This document shows, piece after piece, positions 53,830 to 62,234 of a DNA stretch of 64,000 bases; the first letter of the stretch is position 1; each line of letters begins with the position of its first letter. The notes beneath the pieces were generated by a model, which was not told the origin of the DNA, searched no databases, and saw only the letters and a program-made list of their open reading frames with translations. Where the stretch lies: contig NZ_AP027130.1 of the NCBI RefSeq assembly GCF_027925145.1, forward strand, positions 1,116,001 through 1,180,000. The letters are read 5' to 3'. Position numbers and translations under genes: made by a program. Source of the DNA: Thermodesulfomicrobium sp. WS. GTDB lineage: Bacteria; Desulfobacterota; Desulfovibrionia; Desulfovibrionales; Desulfomicrobiaceae.

Positions 53830-53845
53830 TTTGACGCAGGTCAAA
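53830..53845. promoter_or_regulatory. FNR/Crp-family-type operator
   Basis: TTTGAC, GCAG, GTCAAA is a perfect 6-bp inverted repeat with a 4-base spacer, close to the FNR half-site spacing and to the TTGAC-N4-GTCAA pattern attributed to HcpR-type regulators in anaerobes. It lies 33 bases before the chosen start of the NapH-like gene and 12 bases after the end of the gene at 53858. Confidence 0.55.
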
Positions 53846-53857
53846 AACGGTGGCGTT

Positions 53858-54316
53858 TCATCCCCGGCGGCGTTGCCGGGGAAGCAGGGTCATGCGCCAA
53901 AAGGCAGGGCGCAGCAGGGTGCGTGGGTCCTGGCGGATACTGTCCGGGATGAGGTGGTACGCCCGGTATCCACGGCTGCGCAGCATGTCCCAGGCCGCTT
54001 CGAGATGGCCGGTCTTGCGGGCGGCCAGAAGCGCCGCATCCCGCTGGCAGCGGGAGCCCAGCATGGGGGTGAGGATGCGGGGGCGAAAGCCGTAGCGCTC
54101 CAGCATCCGGCGCAGGCGCAGATATTCGTGGTAGCGGCACAGGGCGTCGGCCTGGCATAGGAGCACCACCCACCCTGCCGCGGCCGCGAGCAGGGGGCGC
54201 AGCAGGGCGCTGGCTTCACTGAGCCAAACATCGATCCCCAGACCCAAGGCCATGGTCTTGATGGTCGTCAGATGCGGCAGGGGCGCTGCGCGCAGGTAAT
54301 CCATGACGCTAGACAT
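53858..54316 (-). CDS. Unknown small protein with a hydrophobic segment
   Basis: A protein of about 152 residues (ATG 54316, or 54304 for 148) with one membrane-like segment (about 35-55, LLRPLLAAAAGWVVLLCQ) and a basic C-terminal half (YLRLRRMLERYGFRPRILTP, SRCQRDAALLAARKTGHLEAA, FWRMTLLPRQRRR). No family recognised. The start lacks an obvious ribosome site. It precedes the NapH-like gene and is divergent from the globin-coupled cyclase. Confidence 0.6.
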   Translation of the reverse strand: MSSVMDYLRAAPLPHLTTIKTMALGLGIDVWLSEASALLRPLLAAAAGWVVLLCQADALCRYHEYLRLRRMLERYGFRPRILTPMLGSRCQRDAALLAARKTGHLEAAWDMLRSRGYRAYHLIPDSIRQDPRTLLRPAFWRMTLLPRQRRRG

Positions 54317-54403
54317 GCCCGGGATCTGCGTTGGGAGTCCGCGGCGTGTCAAGACAGCACATGCCGATGCATGAGGGGATGTGGATTGCCTCTTGGAAAG
54401 ATT

Positions 54404-54415
54404 TTTCGTACGAAA
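54404..54415. promoter_or_regulatory. 12-base palindrome upstream of the globin-coupled cyclase
   Basis: TTTCGTACGAAA is a perfect self-complementary site 43 bases before the start codon in the 142-base divergent region 54317-54458. Possible operator; no regulator can be named. Confidence 0.3.
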
Positions 54416-54458
54416 TATCCGCTCCATCATTTTGGGAGGGCAATATCGGAGGACATTG

Positions 54459-55472
54459 ATGAGTCTTTCCACCGTTGCGGCGACCATTGCTGCGCATCTT
54501 GAGCTCACTCCCTACTCCCTTGCCGAGAGATTGCGGTTTTTACGCCTGGGACCCGAAGATGCCCAGGCGTTGCAGTCCATACATGATCAGATGGGGGCAA
54601 TTCCTCCGCGTCTTGCCGATGCCTTCTATGGCCATCTCCTTTCTTTCGCCGGGCCGAGGCGCTTTCTGGAGTTGCCCGAGACCTTGGATCGCCTCAAGCG
54701 CAAGCAGGCGAAGCATTTTGCCTCCATGCTGTTGGGGCCGTGGGACATGGAGTATGCGCTTCGCCGTTTGGAAGTGGGATATGTGCACTATATCATCGGC
54801 GTGGAACCGGCATGGTATGTGGGCGCATTTTCGCATTACCTTTTGACGCTTCAAGAGCTGGTGCGGCCGCTGTGCACGCAGGAGTCCTGCGTGGATGTCG
54901 TTCACGATGCCCTGACCAAGGTGGTGCTTCTGGACATGACCTTGGGGCTCGAGGCCTATCATTATGGCAAGTACATGCAGATCCAGAAGCTCGAGCACCT
55001 GGCGCTTACCGATGGGCTCACGGGGCTGCGCAACCGCCGTGCCCTGGATCGCGTGGCCCGTGGCGGCCAACTGGCTTCCGGGGCGGTGCTTTTCGTAGAC
55101 ATCGATCATTTCAAGGCCGTCAACGACCAGCATGGCCACGCCGCAGGTGATGCCGTGCTCCAGGCGCTGGCGGCCCGCTTGCAGGAGTATTTGCGCGCCA
55201 CGGATGCGATCTTTCGCTACGGGGGTGAAGAATATCTGGTGGTGCTGCCCAATGCGGACCGTGCCGGGGCGGCGCAAACCGCCGAGAAGTTGCGCCGCGC
55301 CGTGGCCGAGACCCCACTGGCGGGTATTCCCTGCACCGTGAGTGTGGGCGGGGCGGTCGTGCGCTCCGGGGAAGACTTTTGGCAGGCCGTGCGACGGGCG
55401 GATCAGGCCATGTATGTGGCCAAGAAAAGTGGCCGCAACCGGGTGGTGATCGATGCCGACTCAGAGCCTTGA
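54459..55472 (+). CDS. Globin-coupled diguanylate cyclase
   Basis: Predicted heme-based gas sensor (O2 or NO) controlling c-di-GMP synthesis. The 337-residue protein has a globin sensor domain at about 10-165, with a B10-type Tyr (Y57 in AFYGHLL) and proximal His H110 in VGYVHYIIGVEPAWY, then a GGDEF domain at about 175-330. The active site is GGEEY (255-259), with the inhibitory site RATD at 246-249. The ATG has CGGAGGA upstream. Related proteins: HemDGC of Desulfotalea and DosC of E. coli. No middle PAS-like domain is present, so the sensor is joined almost directly to the cyclase. Confidence 0.93.
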   Translation: MSLSTVAATIAAHLELTPYSLAERLRFLRLGPEDAQALQSIHDQMGAIPPRLADAFYGHLLSFAGPRRFLELPETLDRLKRKQAKHFASMLLGPWDMEYALRRLEVGYVHYIIGVEPAWYVGAFSHYLLTLQELVRPLCTQESCVDVVHDALTKVVLLDMTLGLEAYHYGKYMQIQKLEHLALTDGLTGLRNRRALDRVARGGQLASGAVLFVDIDHFKAVNDQHGHAAGDAVLQALAARLQEYLRATDAIFRYGGEEYLVVLPNADRAGAAQTAEKLRRAVAETPLAGIPCTVSVGGAVVRSGEDFWQAVRRADQAMYVAKKSGRNRVVIDADSEP

Positions 55473-55601
55473 GGTATTCGATGGTGTCAGGTCCGGGGGA
55501 TGCCCGGCCGCAACTGGGTGGAGATCGATGCCAGGGAAGAGCGCTGCCGGTTTCTCTGGGCGGATGCGCCAGCGCATTGGCGTGAGGCGGAAGGAGATGG
55601 C

Positions 55602-57584
55602 ATGAGCGCGATGGGGTTTCTTGCTCATGGGGCCGGGCTTTTTGGGATCGCCTGCCTGCTTTTGCTGGTGGGGCACCGGTTGCGGGTGCCCCCGGTGGTG
55701 GCCATGCTCGTGGCGGGGGTGCTGGCAGGCCCCCACGGTATGGGATGGATCGCCGATGCCCATGAAGTCGAGGTCTTTGCGGAGCTCGGCGTTATTCTGC
55801 TCCTTTTTGTCATTGGCCTGGAACTGTCCTTGGATGAGGTACGCCGTTTTGCCCGGCTGATTTTCGTGGGTGGGGCGGTGTACGTGGGGCTGTGCCTTGC
55901 CCTGGTGGAAGTTGTCCTCTGGGTGCTGCCCATCACGTGGACCAAGGCCTTGTTGGTTGGGTTCTTGGTGGCCCTTTCCAGCACCGCCATCGTGCTCAAG
56001 GCATTGGGAGAGAGTGCCCAGATGAGCGCTCCGCACGGCCGCATCGTGATCGGCACCCTGCTTTTTCAAGATATTGCCGTAGCACCCATGATGCTCGCCA
56101 TCCCTTTGCTCGCCGGTCTTGGGGAGGATCCAGGACAGGCGCTGTTGGGCGTGGGCATCAAAACCCTGGCAGTGGGGGGCTTGGTCCTGGTGGGCGGCCG
56201 TTTTGTGGTGCGCTGGCTCTTGGTGCGGGTGGCGGCGGTGCGCAGCCGCGAGCTTTTGCTCTTGACCGTGCTTGCCCTGTGCTTGGGCATTGCTTGGATC
56301 ACGGGGTATTTGGGCCTGTCGCTTTCGCTTGGGGCGTTTTTGGCGGGTTTGGTGGTGAGCGACTCCGAGGTGAGCCACTCGGTGGTGGATGCCATCGTGC
56401 CCTTCCGGGACGTCTTTACCAGCGTGTTTTTCATGTCCGTGGGCATGCTTTTCGATCCGCGGATGTTTGGTGCTTCGTGGCCGTTCATCCTCGGGCTGCT
56501 GGGGGCGCTTGCCGTCATCAAGGTGACGGTGGGGTGCGTGGCCGGGGTGTGTCTGCGCTATCCGCTGCGTACCGCCTTGCTGGCAGGTTTGGCCCTTTTT
56601 CAGATCGGGGAGTTCTCCTTCGTGCTCGCAGGCATCGGCATGCAGCACGGGCTTCTGGAAACCGCCGAATTTCAGATCTTCCTTTCCGTGGCCATCCTGT
56701 CCATGGCCGTCACTCCCACACTCATTGCCTGGCTGCCTCGTTTGGGGGCGCGGTTGACGGCCATGCCCGGAGGCGTCCCCAGCGCCTCGGAGCCCAAGGC
56801 CATGCTGCGTGATCATCTTATCATCGCGGGCTATGGCGTCGGTGGTCGCTATGTGGCCCAGGTGGCCCAAGAATCCGGCATCCCCTACGTGGTCTTGGAG
56901 ATGAACCCCGAGACCGTGCGCCGGGAGCGCGCCCATGGAGTGCCCATCGCCTTTGGAGATGTCACCCAGCCGGCGGTGCTTTCCCATTGGAACATCGAGC
57001 ACGCCCGGGCCATGGCCATCCTCGTGTCCGATCCGGCGGCGGTACAGCGGGCCGTGATGGTGGCCCGACAGCTGCATCCCGGCCTGCATCTTGTGGTGCG
57101 TACCCGCTATGTCGCGGAAATCGAAACTCTTTTGGCGGCAGGGGCCCAGGATGTGGTGGTGGAGGAATACGAGTCGGCCATCGAGGTCCTGGTGCGGGTG
57201 CTCGCCGCCTATATGGTGCCTCTCGACGACATCGCCCGGTTGGAGCGCCGGTTTCGGGCCCAGGGCTACGCCGATCTGCGCGCCCCGCAACGCCTTGCCC
57301 CCTCGTGCCCTGTGGGGGGCGTGTGTTCTACCTTGGACGTCACGGCCGTGCGCGTGGAGCCTGGATCGTTTGTGGAGGGGAGCACCCTGGCGGAGAGTGC
57401 CTTGCGGCAGCGCCATGGCGTGACCGTGGCGGCGGTGCGCCGGGGGCAGGAGGACATTCTGGCGCCTGGGGCGGATTGGCGGTTTGCCGTCGGGGATGTG
57501 GTGTATTTGGTGGGGAGTCTTGAGGCCGTAAGCGGGGCAGTGGCGCTTTTTCGCGGCCAGGGAGGAAAAGATGCTGCTCATTGA
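55602..57584 (+). CDS. CPA2 monovalent cation:proton antiporter with TrkA domains
   Basis: A 660-residue KefB/YbaL-like transporter. A Na/H exchanger domain with about 12-13 helices spans 1-385 (LLLFVIGLELSLDEVRRF, VALSSTAIVLKALGE, LFQDIAVAPMMLAIP). A TrkA-N nucleotide-binding domain (about 400-520, IIAGYGVGGRYVA) and a C-terminal TrkA-C domain (about 570-655) follow. Likely exports K or Na in exchange for protons under redox control. ATG 55602 follows AAGGAG; an in-frame ATG at 55500 would add 34 residues. It overlaps the small zinc-ribbon gene by 14 bases. Confidence 0.9.
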   Translation: MSAMGFLAHGAGLFGIACLLLLVGHRLRVPPVVAMLVAGVLAGPHGMGWIADAHEVEVFAELGVILLLFVIGLELSLDEVRRFARLIFVGGAVYVGLCLALVEVVLWVLPITWTKALLVGFLVALSSTAIVLKALGESAQMSAPHGRIVIGTLLFQDIAVAPMMLAIPLLAGLGEDPGQALLGVGIKTLAVGGLVLVGGRFVVRWLLVRVAAVRSRELLLLTVLALCLGIAWITGYLGLSLSLGAFLAGLVVSDSEVSHSVVDAIVPFRDVFTSVFFMSVGMLFDPRMFGASWPFILGLLGALAVIKVTVGCVAGVCLRYPLRTALLAGLALFQIGEFSFVLAGIGMQHGLLETAEFQIFLSVAILSMAVTPTLIAWLPRLGARLTAMPGGVPSASEPKAMLRDHLIIAGYGVGGRYVAQVAQESGIPYVVLEMNPETVRRERAHGVPIAFGDVTQPAVLSHWNIEHARAMAILVSDPAAVQRAVMVARQLHPGLHLVVRTRYVAEIETLLAAGAQDVVVEEYESAIEVLVRVLAAYMVPLDDIARLERRFRAQGYADLRAPQRLAPSCPVGGVCSTLDVTAVRVEPGSFVEGSTLAESALRQRHGVTVAAVRRGQEDILAPGADWRFAVGDVVYLVGSLEAVSGAVALFRGQGGKDAAH

Positions 57585-57801
57585 GATGCTGCGCCAGCTT
57601 TTTTCCAAGAAGGAGGTTTCGTGCCCTGCCTGTGGCGCCTTGCTGCCGCGGGAGGCGCAGCGGTGCCCTCGCTGCGGCAGGCAGGTCGCGGTGCCGCGGG
57701 CGCGTCCCCAATCGTCCGTCAGTGGGGGGCGCGGGGATGTGGGCTCCTCCCAAGCCCCTTCGGGTGCAGCCACGCATGGTCCTGGGGATCCCAGGCATTG
57801 A
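57571..57801 (+). CDS. Small double-CxxC zinc-ribbon protein
   Basis: A 76-residue protein with an N-terminal amphipathic helix (LLIEMLRQLFSKK) and one zinc ribbon formed by CPAC and CPRC (residues about 18-36), then a disordered Gly/Ser/Pro tail. The ATG lies inside the antiporter gene behind GGAGGA. It resembles the ribbons at the ends of the SPFH-cluster proteins encoded convergently. Function is unknown. Confidence 0.65.
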   Translation: MLLIEMLRQLFSKKEVSCPACGALLPREAQRCPRCGRQVAVPRARPQSSVSGGRGDVGSSQAPSGAATHGPGDPRH

Positions 57802-57815
57802 TGCAGTTAGTGTCG

Positions 57816-57839
57816 GCAGGGCAGACGCATTTGCCCTGC
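57816..57839. repeat. Intergenic hairpin between convergent zinc-ribbon genes
   Basis: GCAGGGCA and TGCCCTGC form a perfect 8-bp stem with an 8-base loop. There is no T run on either side. It may act as a weak bidirectional terminator or processing site. Confidence 0.45.
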
Positions 57840-57879
57840 GCTTGTGAGGAACCGTGGCCCAAAGAGGGCAAACGGAGCG

Positions 57880-59079
57880 CTAGAGACTCCGCGCCCAGGT
57901 GAGGGCCGAGACAGGCAGGGCGAAGTTGAGGTCCAGCTGGAGGAGCTCGGTGGGCGTGCGCACAAAGGGCAGGTATTCCACGGCGTAGGCGACCGGTTGG
58001 ATGCGGCCGCCGCGGATGTGCTCCAGGAGGCGTTTGCGGGCGGGAGACAAGGCCACCAGGACCACGGCCAGGATGCGCGCCGCCTCCTGCGGTGCGAGGG
58101 TGACCGGGAACAGGGGGTCTTGGGGCAAGGTGGGCAGCGGCTCTGCGGCGAGGGGGCTGAGCGTTGCCTGTTGGGTGAGCTGGGTGAAGAGTTCCGGCCG
58201 GATCTTGAACGCCGGGATGCGGAACTGGAAGGCGCGGGAGCGCATCCACGGCTGCACCACCCGGGGAAGGCCGGCAAGCTCCACCAGATCGGCCCAGGTT
58301 TGGAGCGAAAATCCCGTGGTGCGCACCTCCATGGACCAGAAGGGGAGCCACACATCCACGGTTTCTTCGGCGCGGGGCGCGAAGCGTGCCGTGCAGGGCA
58401 CGACGCCCTGGGCGGTCACTTCCCATACTGTTTGGCAATGGTGGCAGATCTGCACGCGGCTTGCGGCGTCCCCGGCCAGTTCAAAGGCACATTGGGGGCA
58501 GAGGGCGGCCTGGAAGGAGAGGGTTGGGGTGTAGCTTTGCTTGGGAGATGCAAGGACTTCGGGGACAGGCCCCAGGTCGTCGCCGGAGATTCCGTCCACC
58601 AGTCGGCCGTTTTGGGCGGTGACCGGTAAGAACACCAGCGAGGTGGATTCCGCCAGGCAGGCGCTGATGCGCCCCTCACCTGCGGTCTGTGCGCGGCGCA
58701 GGGCCGAGGCGCTGGCCGTGGGGGCGAGGAAGACTCCTGGGGTGTGGGGCTCCACGAAGCGCAGTGTCATGGCCTGGGGCCGCAGTCCCAGGGTGGCAGG
58801 AGTATTGGGGACTTGGTGCGCGGCCAAGGAGGCGTCGAAGAGGCGGCCGCGCACCCCGGGGATGTCCGCGGAGAGCACGATGCCGCGCAGCCGCCAGTAA
58901 GGGAGGTAGACTGCGGTCTCGGCATCCGTGTGTGCAGGAAGATACAGCGCAGGGGCGCCGCCATGGACGATGGCGAGCCGCGCCCGGCAAAACGGGCAGT
59001 CGAAAAGGGCGGCGGTGTCCGCAAGCTCCACGGGCGCCCCGCATTGGGGGCAGGCATGTTCCAAGGCCCCTGGGGTCAT
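57880..59079 (-). CDS. Unknown protein with two zinc ribbons
   Basis: A 399-residue protein with no clear membrane helix. An N-terminal ribbon (CPQC about 10-13, CPFC about 28-31) and a second ribbon in the middle (CPQC about 194-197, CHHC about 213-216) flank beta-rich segments (VYLPYWRLRGIVL and VDVWLPFWSMEVR) that look like a repeated module, each following a ribbon. It overlaps the PPC-domain gene by ATGA and belongs to the operon led by the SPFH gene. I do not recognise a named family. Confidence 0.75.
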   Translation of the reverse strand: MTPGALEHACPQCGAPVELADTAALFDCPFCRARLAIVHGGAPALYLPAHTDAETAVYLPYWRLRGIVLSADIPGVRGRLFDASLAAHQVPNTPATLGLRPQAMTLRFVEPHTPGVFLAPTASASALRRAQTAGEGRISACLAESTSLVFLPVTAQNGRLVDGISGDDLGPVPEVLASPKQSYTPTLSFQAALCPQCAFELAGDAASRVQICHHCQTVWEVTAQGVVPCTARFAPRAEETVDVWLPFWSMEVRTTGFSLQTWADLVELAGLPRVVQPWMRSRAFQFRIPAFKIRPELFTQLTQQATLSPLAAEPLPTLPQDPLFPVTLAPQEAARILAVVLVALSPARKRLLEHIRGGRIQPVAYAVEYLPFVRTPTELLQLDLNFALPVSALTWARSL

Positions 59080-59525
59080 GCGCCGGCATCCACGCGCAAA
59101 AGAGCGAGACCTGAGGCAGGGTCAAACTCGCGTCGCGCTGGGGTCCCCACGATTTCCAGAAGAATGGCCTCCAGCACCACGAACGTGGCCGAGTCCTTGC
59201 GCAGGCAGCCGACGGTGACGGTGTCTTTTTTGCCCAAGGCCATGTGGAGATGTACCTTGGGCTCGTCGTGATCCCAAAAGATGGTCCCTGTGGCCACGCA
59301 TTCGTGGCTTTCCGCCACCTGCCGCCAGATGGGTTCCGGCGGCATCTGGGCGTCGTCCTGCGGGCCCACCACTACGGCCCCTTGGCGCACGCCGCCCACC
59401 AGATGGATCACTGCGGCGCGGATGTTTTCCCGCCGGGCGATGTCCGTGAGACCGGCGAGGATGTCGTCGTGGTCTTCGAATCGGGCCACCACCACGCGGC
59501 CCACGTGTCCGATGGCATATTGCAT
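59076..59525 (-). CDS. PPC/DUF296-domain protein
   Basis: A 149-residue member of the plants-and-prokaryotes-conserved (DUF296) domain family: VVVARFEDHDDILAGL, AAVIHLVGGVRQG, and the His-rich VHLHMALGKKD typical of the metal site in bacterial homologs. Bacterial PPC proteins are trimers of unknown function. The ATG has GAGGAGGA upstream. It is coupled to the zinc-ribbon gene downstream and 12 bases after the SPFH gene. Confidence 0.85.
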   Translation of the reverse strand: MQYAIGHVGRVVVARFEDHDDILAGLTDIARRENIRAAVIHLVGGVRQGAVVVGPQDDAQMPPEPIWRQVAESHECVATGTIFWDHDEPKVHLHMALGKKDTVTVGCLRKDSATFVVLEAILLEIVGTPARREFDPASGLALLRVDAGA

Positions 59526-59537
59526 CGTCTCCTCCTC

Positions 59538-60689
59538 TCAAGACTGCAGGCGTTCGCCGCAATGGTTGCAGAAACGGGCATCCGGCAGGTTCTCGCCGCC
59601 ACAATGGCCGCAGCGCTGGCTTTGGGGGGGCTGGGTCTCCACCTTTTCCCCGCAGCGTGGGCAGAACCGGGCCCCCGGGGTGAGGTTTTTGCCGCAGTGG
59701 GCGCATTGGGTAAATACCACCAATTGGTGCCCGCAGGCCGGGCAGAAGCGGTCTTCCGGTCGGATGGGGGCGTGGCATTCCGGGCAGCTGAGGGCCGGGG
59801 AGCTTGAGGGCGCTTGCGGGACGCCCTGGGGCTGCTGCAGGGCTGCGCCCATGCATTGCGCCATGAGGGACGGCATCATGAAGCCTATGCCCATGCCCAT
59901 GGATTCGCCCGCACTCCCCTGGTTTTGCGCCGCCTTTTCCAGGGCGGCGGCGGCCTTGAGCTGCATGTAGCGGTTCATGTCGCCGAACATGCCGAGCTTG
60001 GTGCGGTCGTCCATGGCCTTTTGCACTTCGGGCGGCGGGGTGACGGCATTGATGAAGAGCTGATCGAGGGCCAGGCCGAAGCGGGCGAAGTCTTGGCGCA
60101 GGCGCTGGGTGAGCCCTTCGGACCACTCGTCGTAGCGGCCGGGGAGTTCCAGAATGGTCTTGAGCTCCTCACCCATGAAGTCGTTGAAACGCGAGACGAT
60201 GACCCGGCCCAGGTAGTCGGCCACATCGGTGACGCCGAAAGAAGGCATGGTGCCTACCAGAGAGTTGATGAAGAGCAGCGGCTGCACCACCTGGATGTTG
60301 AATACCCCGTAGGCGCGCAGGCGGATGAGGCCGAATTCGGTGTCCTTGAAGGCCACGGGCTCGCGGGTGCCCCAGCGCAGGTTGGGAAAGATGCGGGTGG
60401 AGACGATGTAGGCCTCGGCGCGCAAGGGGCTCGTCAGGCCCCAGGGGATGCCCATGATCTTGTTGAGGATGGGGATGTTGGCGGTCTTCAGGGTATGGCG
60501 GCCGGGATCGAAGACGTGCACCGCCTTGCCGTTGTAGAAAAAGACGCCGCGTTGGGATTCGCGCACGATGAGCTGGGCGCCGAACTTGATCTCTCCCGAG
60601 CCTTCCTGGGGGAAGCGGCGGGCGATGTCCTGGCCCGTGTCGTCCATCCATTCGATGAGTTCCAGAAACACCACATTGTTGGTCCCCAT
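59538..60689 (-). CDS. SPFH-domain protein with C-terminal zinc ribbons
   Basis: A 383-residue protein of the YdjI/virion-core-like SPFH group. The SPFH/band-7 domain spans about 30-240 (QLIVRESQRGVFFYNGK, VFDPGRHTL, LRAYGVFNIQV). A helical segment (about 240-265) and Met/Gly-rich linker follow, then three tandem zinc ribbons in the last 90 residues (CPEC/CPAC, CAHC/CPRC, CGHC/CNHC). There is no membrane helix, so it may oligomerise on membranes peripherally. It is first in a three-gene operon with the PPC and two-ribbon proteins and is divergent from pyrR. GAGGA precedes the ATG. Confidence 0.88.
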   Translation of the reverse strand: MGTNNVVFLELIEWMDDTGQDIARRFPQEGSGEIKFGAQLIVRESQRGVFFYNGKAVHVFDPGRHTLKTANIPILNKIMGIPWGLTSPLRAEAYIVSTRIFPNLRWGTREPVAFKDTEFGLIRLRAYGVFNIQVVQPLLFINSLVGTMPSFGVTDVADYLGRVIVSRFNDFMGEELKTILELPGRYDEWSEGLTQRLRQDFARFGLALDQLFINAVTPPPEVQKAMDDRTKLGMFGDMNRYMQLKAAAALEKAAQNQGSAGESMGMGIGFMMPSLMAQCMGAALQQPQGVPQAPSSSPALSCPECHAPIRPEDRFCPACGHQLVVFTQCAHCGKNLTPGARFCPRCGEKVETQPPQSQRCGHCGGENLPDARFCNHCGERLQS

Positions 60690-60759
60690 GGTATCCTCCG
60701 TGGCAGTTGCCTCTTGTCAGGGGAGAGCCTTGCCTCTAAGCCCCTTGCCAGGAGGCGGT

Positions 60760-61290
60760 ATGCGAAAAATTTTGATGACAGCTCAAGAGATGGCCCGCAC
60801 TTTGGAACGCTTGGCCTACCAGATCCTGGAACACGTGGACCCTGCGGATTTGGCCCTGGTGGGTGTGCAGCGGCGCGGTGTGGACTTGGCTGCGCGCTTG
60901 GCCCGGATCCTGTCGGCCAAAAGCGGTGTTCCAGTGCCCTGCGGGGAGCTCGACATCAACCTCTACCGGGACGACTGGACCACCACCGAGGCAGCGCCGT
61001 CCATCAACGCCACCCACATCGATTTTCCCTTGGAAGACAAGATCGTCGTGCTGGTGGACGACGTGCTCTTTACCGGCCGCACCACCCGCGCCGCCCTGGA
61101 GGCGCTGCTGGATTTCGGCCGGCCCCGGGCGGTGAAGCTTGCGGTGTTGGTGGACCGCGGTCACCGCGAACTCCCCATCCACGCCGATTGGGTGGGCAAG
61201 CGTTTGGACACGGCGCGGCGGGAGCAGGTGAACGTGCTCACGGCCGAGCGTGACGGCGAAGACATGGTGCTTTTGGAGCAAGCCCCGTAG
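60760..61290 (+). CDS. pyrR: PyrR bifunctional pyrimidine regulator / uracil phosphoribosyltransferase
   Basis: A 176-residue PRTase-fold protein with the PRPP loop VVLVDDVLFTGRTTRAAL (about residue 93) and the N-terminal LALVGVQRRGVDLA. In Gram-positives it binds pyr mRNA and regulates attenuation; outside them the RNA-binding role is less certain. GGAGG precedes the ATG. No pyr biosynthesis gene is adjacent. Confidence 0.9.
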   Translation: MRKILMTAQEMARTLERLAYQILEHVDPADLALVGVQRRGVDLAARLARILSAKSGVPVPCGELDINLYRDDWTTTEAAPSINATHIDFPLEDKIVVLVDDVLFTGRTTRAALEALLDFGRPRAVKLAVLVDRGHRELPIHADWVGKRLDTARREQVNVLTAERDGEDMVLLEQAP

Positions 61291-61314
61291 GCGGAGCGCC
61301 GCCGGGCTTGCTCC
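61275..61314. terminator. Bidirectional hairpin between pyrR and dapA
   Basis: GGAGCAAGCCC (61275-61285) and GGGCTTGCTCC (61304-61314) form a perfect 11-bp stem with an inner GGCG/CGCC pairing, overlapping the pyrR stop. It lacks a long T run but lies exactly between convergent genes. Confidence 0.65.
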
Positions 61315-61322
61315 TGCGCGTT

Positions 61323-62201
61323 TCATAGCAGTCCTTTCTCGGCGAGAAAGTCGCGCATCTGGCCTGTGTGGGCCTCGTTCATGGGCACCAAGGGCAGGCG
61401 CAATTCCAATTGGATCTTGCCCATCATGGAGAGGGCCGTCTTCACCGGGATGGGGTTGGTCTCCAGGAACATCATGCGCGCGTAGGCCGCCAGCTCAAAG
61501 TGGTAGCTACGGGCCTGGGCGATGTCCCCCCGCTGCCAGGCGGTGCACAGCCCACTCATCTTGGCGGGCACCACGTTGGACACCACGGAGATGACCCCGC
61601 ACCCGCCGATGGAGAGAAGCGGCAGCACGGTGAAGTCATCGCCGGAGAGCACCTGAAAATCCGGGCCGCACAGTTCGAGCACCTGGGAGACCTGGTTGAG
61701 GTCGCCGGTGGCCTCCTTGATGCCGATGACTTCCGGGATATCCTTGGCCAGACGGGCCACGGTGGCAGGCAGCAGGTTGGTAGCGGTACGGCCGGGCACG
61801 TTGTAGAGTACGTAAGGCATGGGCACTTCCTGGGCGATACGCCGGAAGTGCTGGTAGAGGCCTTCTTGGGTGGGTTTGTTGTAGTACGGGGTGATGAGCA
61901 GCGCCCCATCGGCCCCGGCCTCCTTGGCGAAGCGGGCCAGTTCCACGGCCTCGGTAGTGTTGTTGGATCCGGCTCCCGCGAGCACCGGCACCCGGCCGCG
62001 CACCTGCTCCACGCAGATGCGGATGACCCGCTTGTGTTCCTCGTGACTCAAGGTGGCGGATTCGCCGGTGGTGCCGCAGGGGACCACGCCATGGATGCCC
62101 TGCTCGATCTGCCATTCGATGAGGTTCCGGTAGGCCTCTTCGTCGACGCGGCCCTGGGAAAACGGCGTGACCAGGGCGGTGAACGCTCCTTTGAATTCCA
62201 T
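61323..62201 (-). CDS. dapA: 4-hydroxy-tetrahydrodipicolinate synthase
   Basis: Condenses pyruvate with aspartate semialdehyde in lysine/diaminopimelate synthesis. The 292-residue TIM barrel has GTTGES (about 44), catalytic Tyr in YNVPGRTATNL (about 133) and Schiff-base Lys in VIGIKEATGD (about 161). ATG 62201 has GGGAGG upstream. It follows dapF by 33 bases. Confidence 0.97.
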   Translation of the reverse strand: MEFKGAFTALVTPFSQGRVDEEAYRNLIEWQIEQGIHGVVPCGTTGESATLSHEEHKRVIRICVEQVRGRVPVLAGAGSNNTTEAVELARFAKEAGADGALLITPYYNKPTQEGLYQHFRRIAQEVPMPYVLYNVPGRTATNLLPATVARLAKDIPEVIGIKEATGDLNQVSQVLELCGPDFQVLSGDDFTVLPLLSIGGCGVISVVSNVVPAKMSGLCTAWQRGDIAQARSYHFELAAYARMMFLETNPIPVKTALSMMGKIQLELRLPLVPMNEAHTGQMRDFLAEKGLL

Positions 62202-62234
62202 GTTCCTGCCTCCCTTTGGCACGTGGGGTTGGGG

